NCBI GenBank assembly: GCA_937896885.1
Contig: CALBNX010000072.1
Location: 1 to 52,385, forward strand
Origin: an uncultured Clostridia bacterium
Lineage (GTDB): Bacteria; Bacillota; Clostridia; Oscillospirales; Acutalibacteraceae
Direction: 5' to 3'
DNA length: 52,385 nt
Below are positions 51,896 to 52,385 of this stretch, one piece after another. The notes below the pieces were generated by a model, which saw only the letters and a list, made by a program, of their open reading frames with translations, was not told the DNA's origin and did not search any database. How positions within the stretch are numbered: the first letter of the stretch is position 1; each line of letters begins with the position of its first letter. Made by a program: the position numbers and the translations under genes.

Positions 51896-52042
51896 TTGTG
51901 GCAGGATGAGAACTGTAGGTTCGTCGAAGCAGCCATAAATGCGCGATAGCATTTGTGGACTGTGAAATCGCAAGTACGGATGAAATGCCGTAAATGTACG
52001 GAACAGTCGGCATTTCAAAGAATACAGCGTATCCTGCCACAA
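51896..52042. other. Structured palindromic element behind tRNA-Gln
   Basis: A 147-base block closed by a perfect 12-bp stem, TTGTGGCAGGAT (51896-51907) with ATCCTGCCACAA (52031-52042). A second helix CTGTA/TACAG lies inside, then hairpin arms CATAAATGC/GCATTTGTG and the perfect 10-bp TGAAATGCCG/CGGCATTTCA with an inner CCGT/ACGG. It has no open frame of note. It could be a small RNA, a non-autonomous mobile element or an integration scar; I do not recognise the family. Confidence 0.6.
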
Positions 52043-52073
52043 AAATCCAAAATACCTATAAAAATTTTTTATA

Positions 52074-52102
52074 TTGACTATCTACATGCATATTGCTATT
52101 AT
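52074..52102 (+). promoter_or_regulatory. Promoter of the right-edge lipoprotein gene
   Basis: TTGACT (52074-52079) and TATTAT (52097-52102), spacer 17 bp, followed by AGGAGG at 52111-52116. Confidence 0.7.
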
Positions 52103-52123
52103 GTATACAAAGGAGGTTTTTAT

Positions 52124-52385
52124 ATGAAGAAATTATTAGCACCGATTCTTATTATCACTCTTTCTATATCTTTACTTTTCACATCAGGATGTTCTTACAT
52201 TACCAAAAACGAAGAACGAGAATTCAATGTATTGAAGTCATATCCTGAAGAAAACGCTCCATCACAAATAATAAAAACAGAAAAATATTGGACAATGTTA
52301 TTTAATTCTTATGAAAGTCAAGATTATTCCATATCCGTTAGTGAAAACCTTGATGTAGAAAATATTATTTATAATATTGAAAACG
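52124..52385 (+). CDS. Putative lipoprotein, N-terminal part
   Basis: The first 87 codons of a gene that continues beyond the window. The signal peptide (KKLLAPILIITLSISLLF) ends in a lipobox with Cys at about residue 25 (LLFTSGCS), so the protein is probably lipid-anchored outside the cell. The visible mature part is polar (Glu, Asn, Ser, Tyr rich), with no recognised domain. AGGAGG lies 7 bases before the ATG. Confidence 0.75.
   Translation, partial: MKKLLAPILIITLSISLLFTSGCSYITKNEEREFNVLKSYPEENAPSQIIKTEKYWTMLFNSYESQDYSISVSENLDVENIIYNIEN

Overview
The window is AT-rich bacterial DNA that reads as the chromosome of an endospore-forming, anaerobic clostridium, probably a gut or rumen member of the Oscillospiraceae/Ruminococcaceae type. 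The evidence is the pro-sigma-E locus (spoIIGA-sigE), an uninterrupted pro-sigma-K gene, an spoIVFA-spoIVFB pair, FeoAB, an oxygen-independent glycerol-3-phosphate-dehydrogenase-like gene set, and several plant- or host-glycan enzymes. The genus call is an inference. Almost all genes lie on the minus strand; plus-strand genes are a few short units. I see no phage, insertion sequence or CRISPR array.

Layout: a partial tRNA-Ser runs off the left edge (1-51), followed by a GNAT/SLC13-type permease pair (171-1734). Next are an L-arabinose operon carrying an extra ATC-hydrolase-like gene (1780-6089), a GH5 lipoprotein (6161-7408), and feoA-feoB with a small Cys-rich FeoB partner (7494-10008) behind a strong promoter with two palindromic operators. 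Then come prmA, rplS, an XRE regulator pair, an MFS carrier and two radical-SAM-associated genes (10233-16275). spoIVFAB has a near-consensus sigma-E promoter. A housekeeping block follows: ftsH, hpt, tilS, dnaB, rplI, gdpP, rnjA (17723-27235). After rnhA and a GPH sugar symporter (plus strand) come a GH29 fucosidase, a FAD/FAD/DUF1667 redox set, sigE-spoIIGA, ruvX, and a carA/carB-like pair. The right part has a class A PBP, a GH63-like enzyme, a large repeat-rich secreted protein, sigK, a ZIP transporter, four tRNAs (Gly, Arg, His, Gln), a palindromic structured element and a partial lipoprotein.

The most unusual finding is the carA/carB-like pair (36250-40297). Both are long intact reading frames that keep the fold and the operon order of glutamine-dependent carbamoyl-phosphate synthetase. 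CarA has lost its Cys-His-Glu catalytic residues (Cys to Gly, His to Thr, Glu to Lys). CarB has lost key metal-binding residues in both ATP-grasp halves, the first glycine loop, and a large piece of the second ATP-grasp domain. This looks like a paired pseudoenzyme kept for a non-catalytic role, next to spoIIGA-sigE.

A second theme is that the starts of spoIIGA and sigK lie directly behind intrinsic-terminator hairpins belonging to the upstream genes. Candidate sporulation promoters sit inside those hairpins, so the developmental transcript would escape the hairpin while read-through RNA would terminate or hide the ribosome site. Three related palindromic repeats, one of which supplies the ribosome-binding site of prmA, and a long structured element behind tRNA-Gln are further items worth checking.
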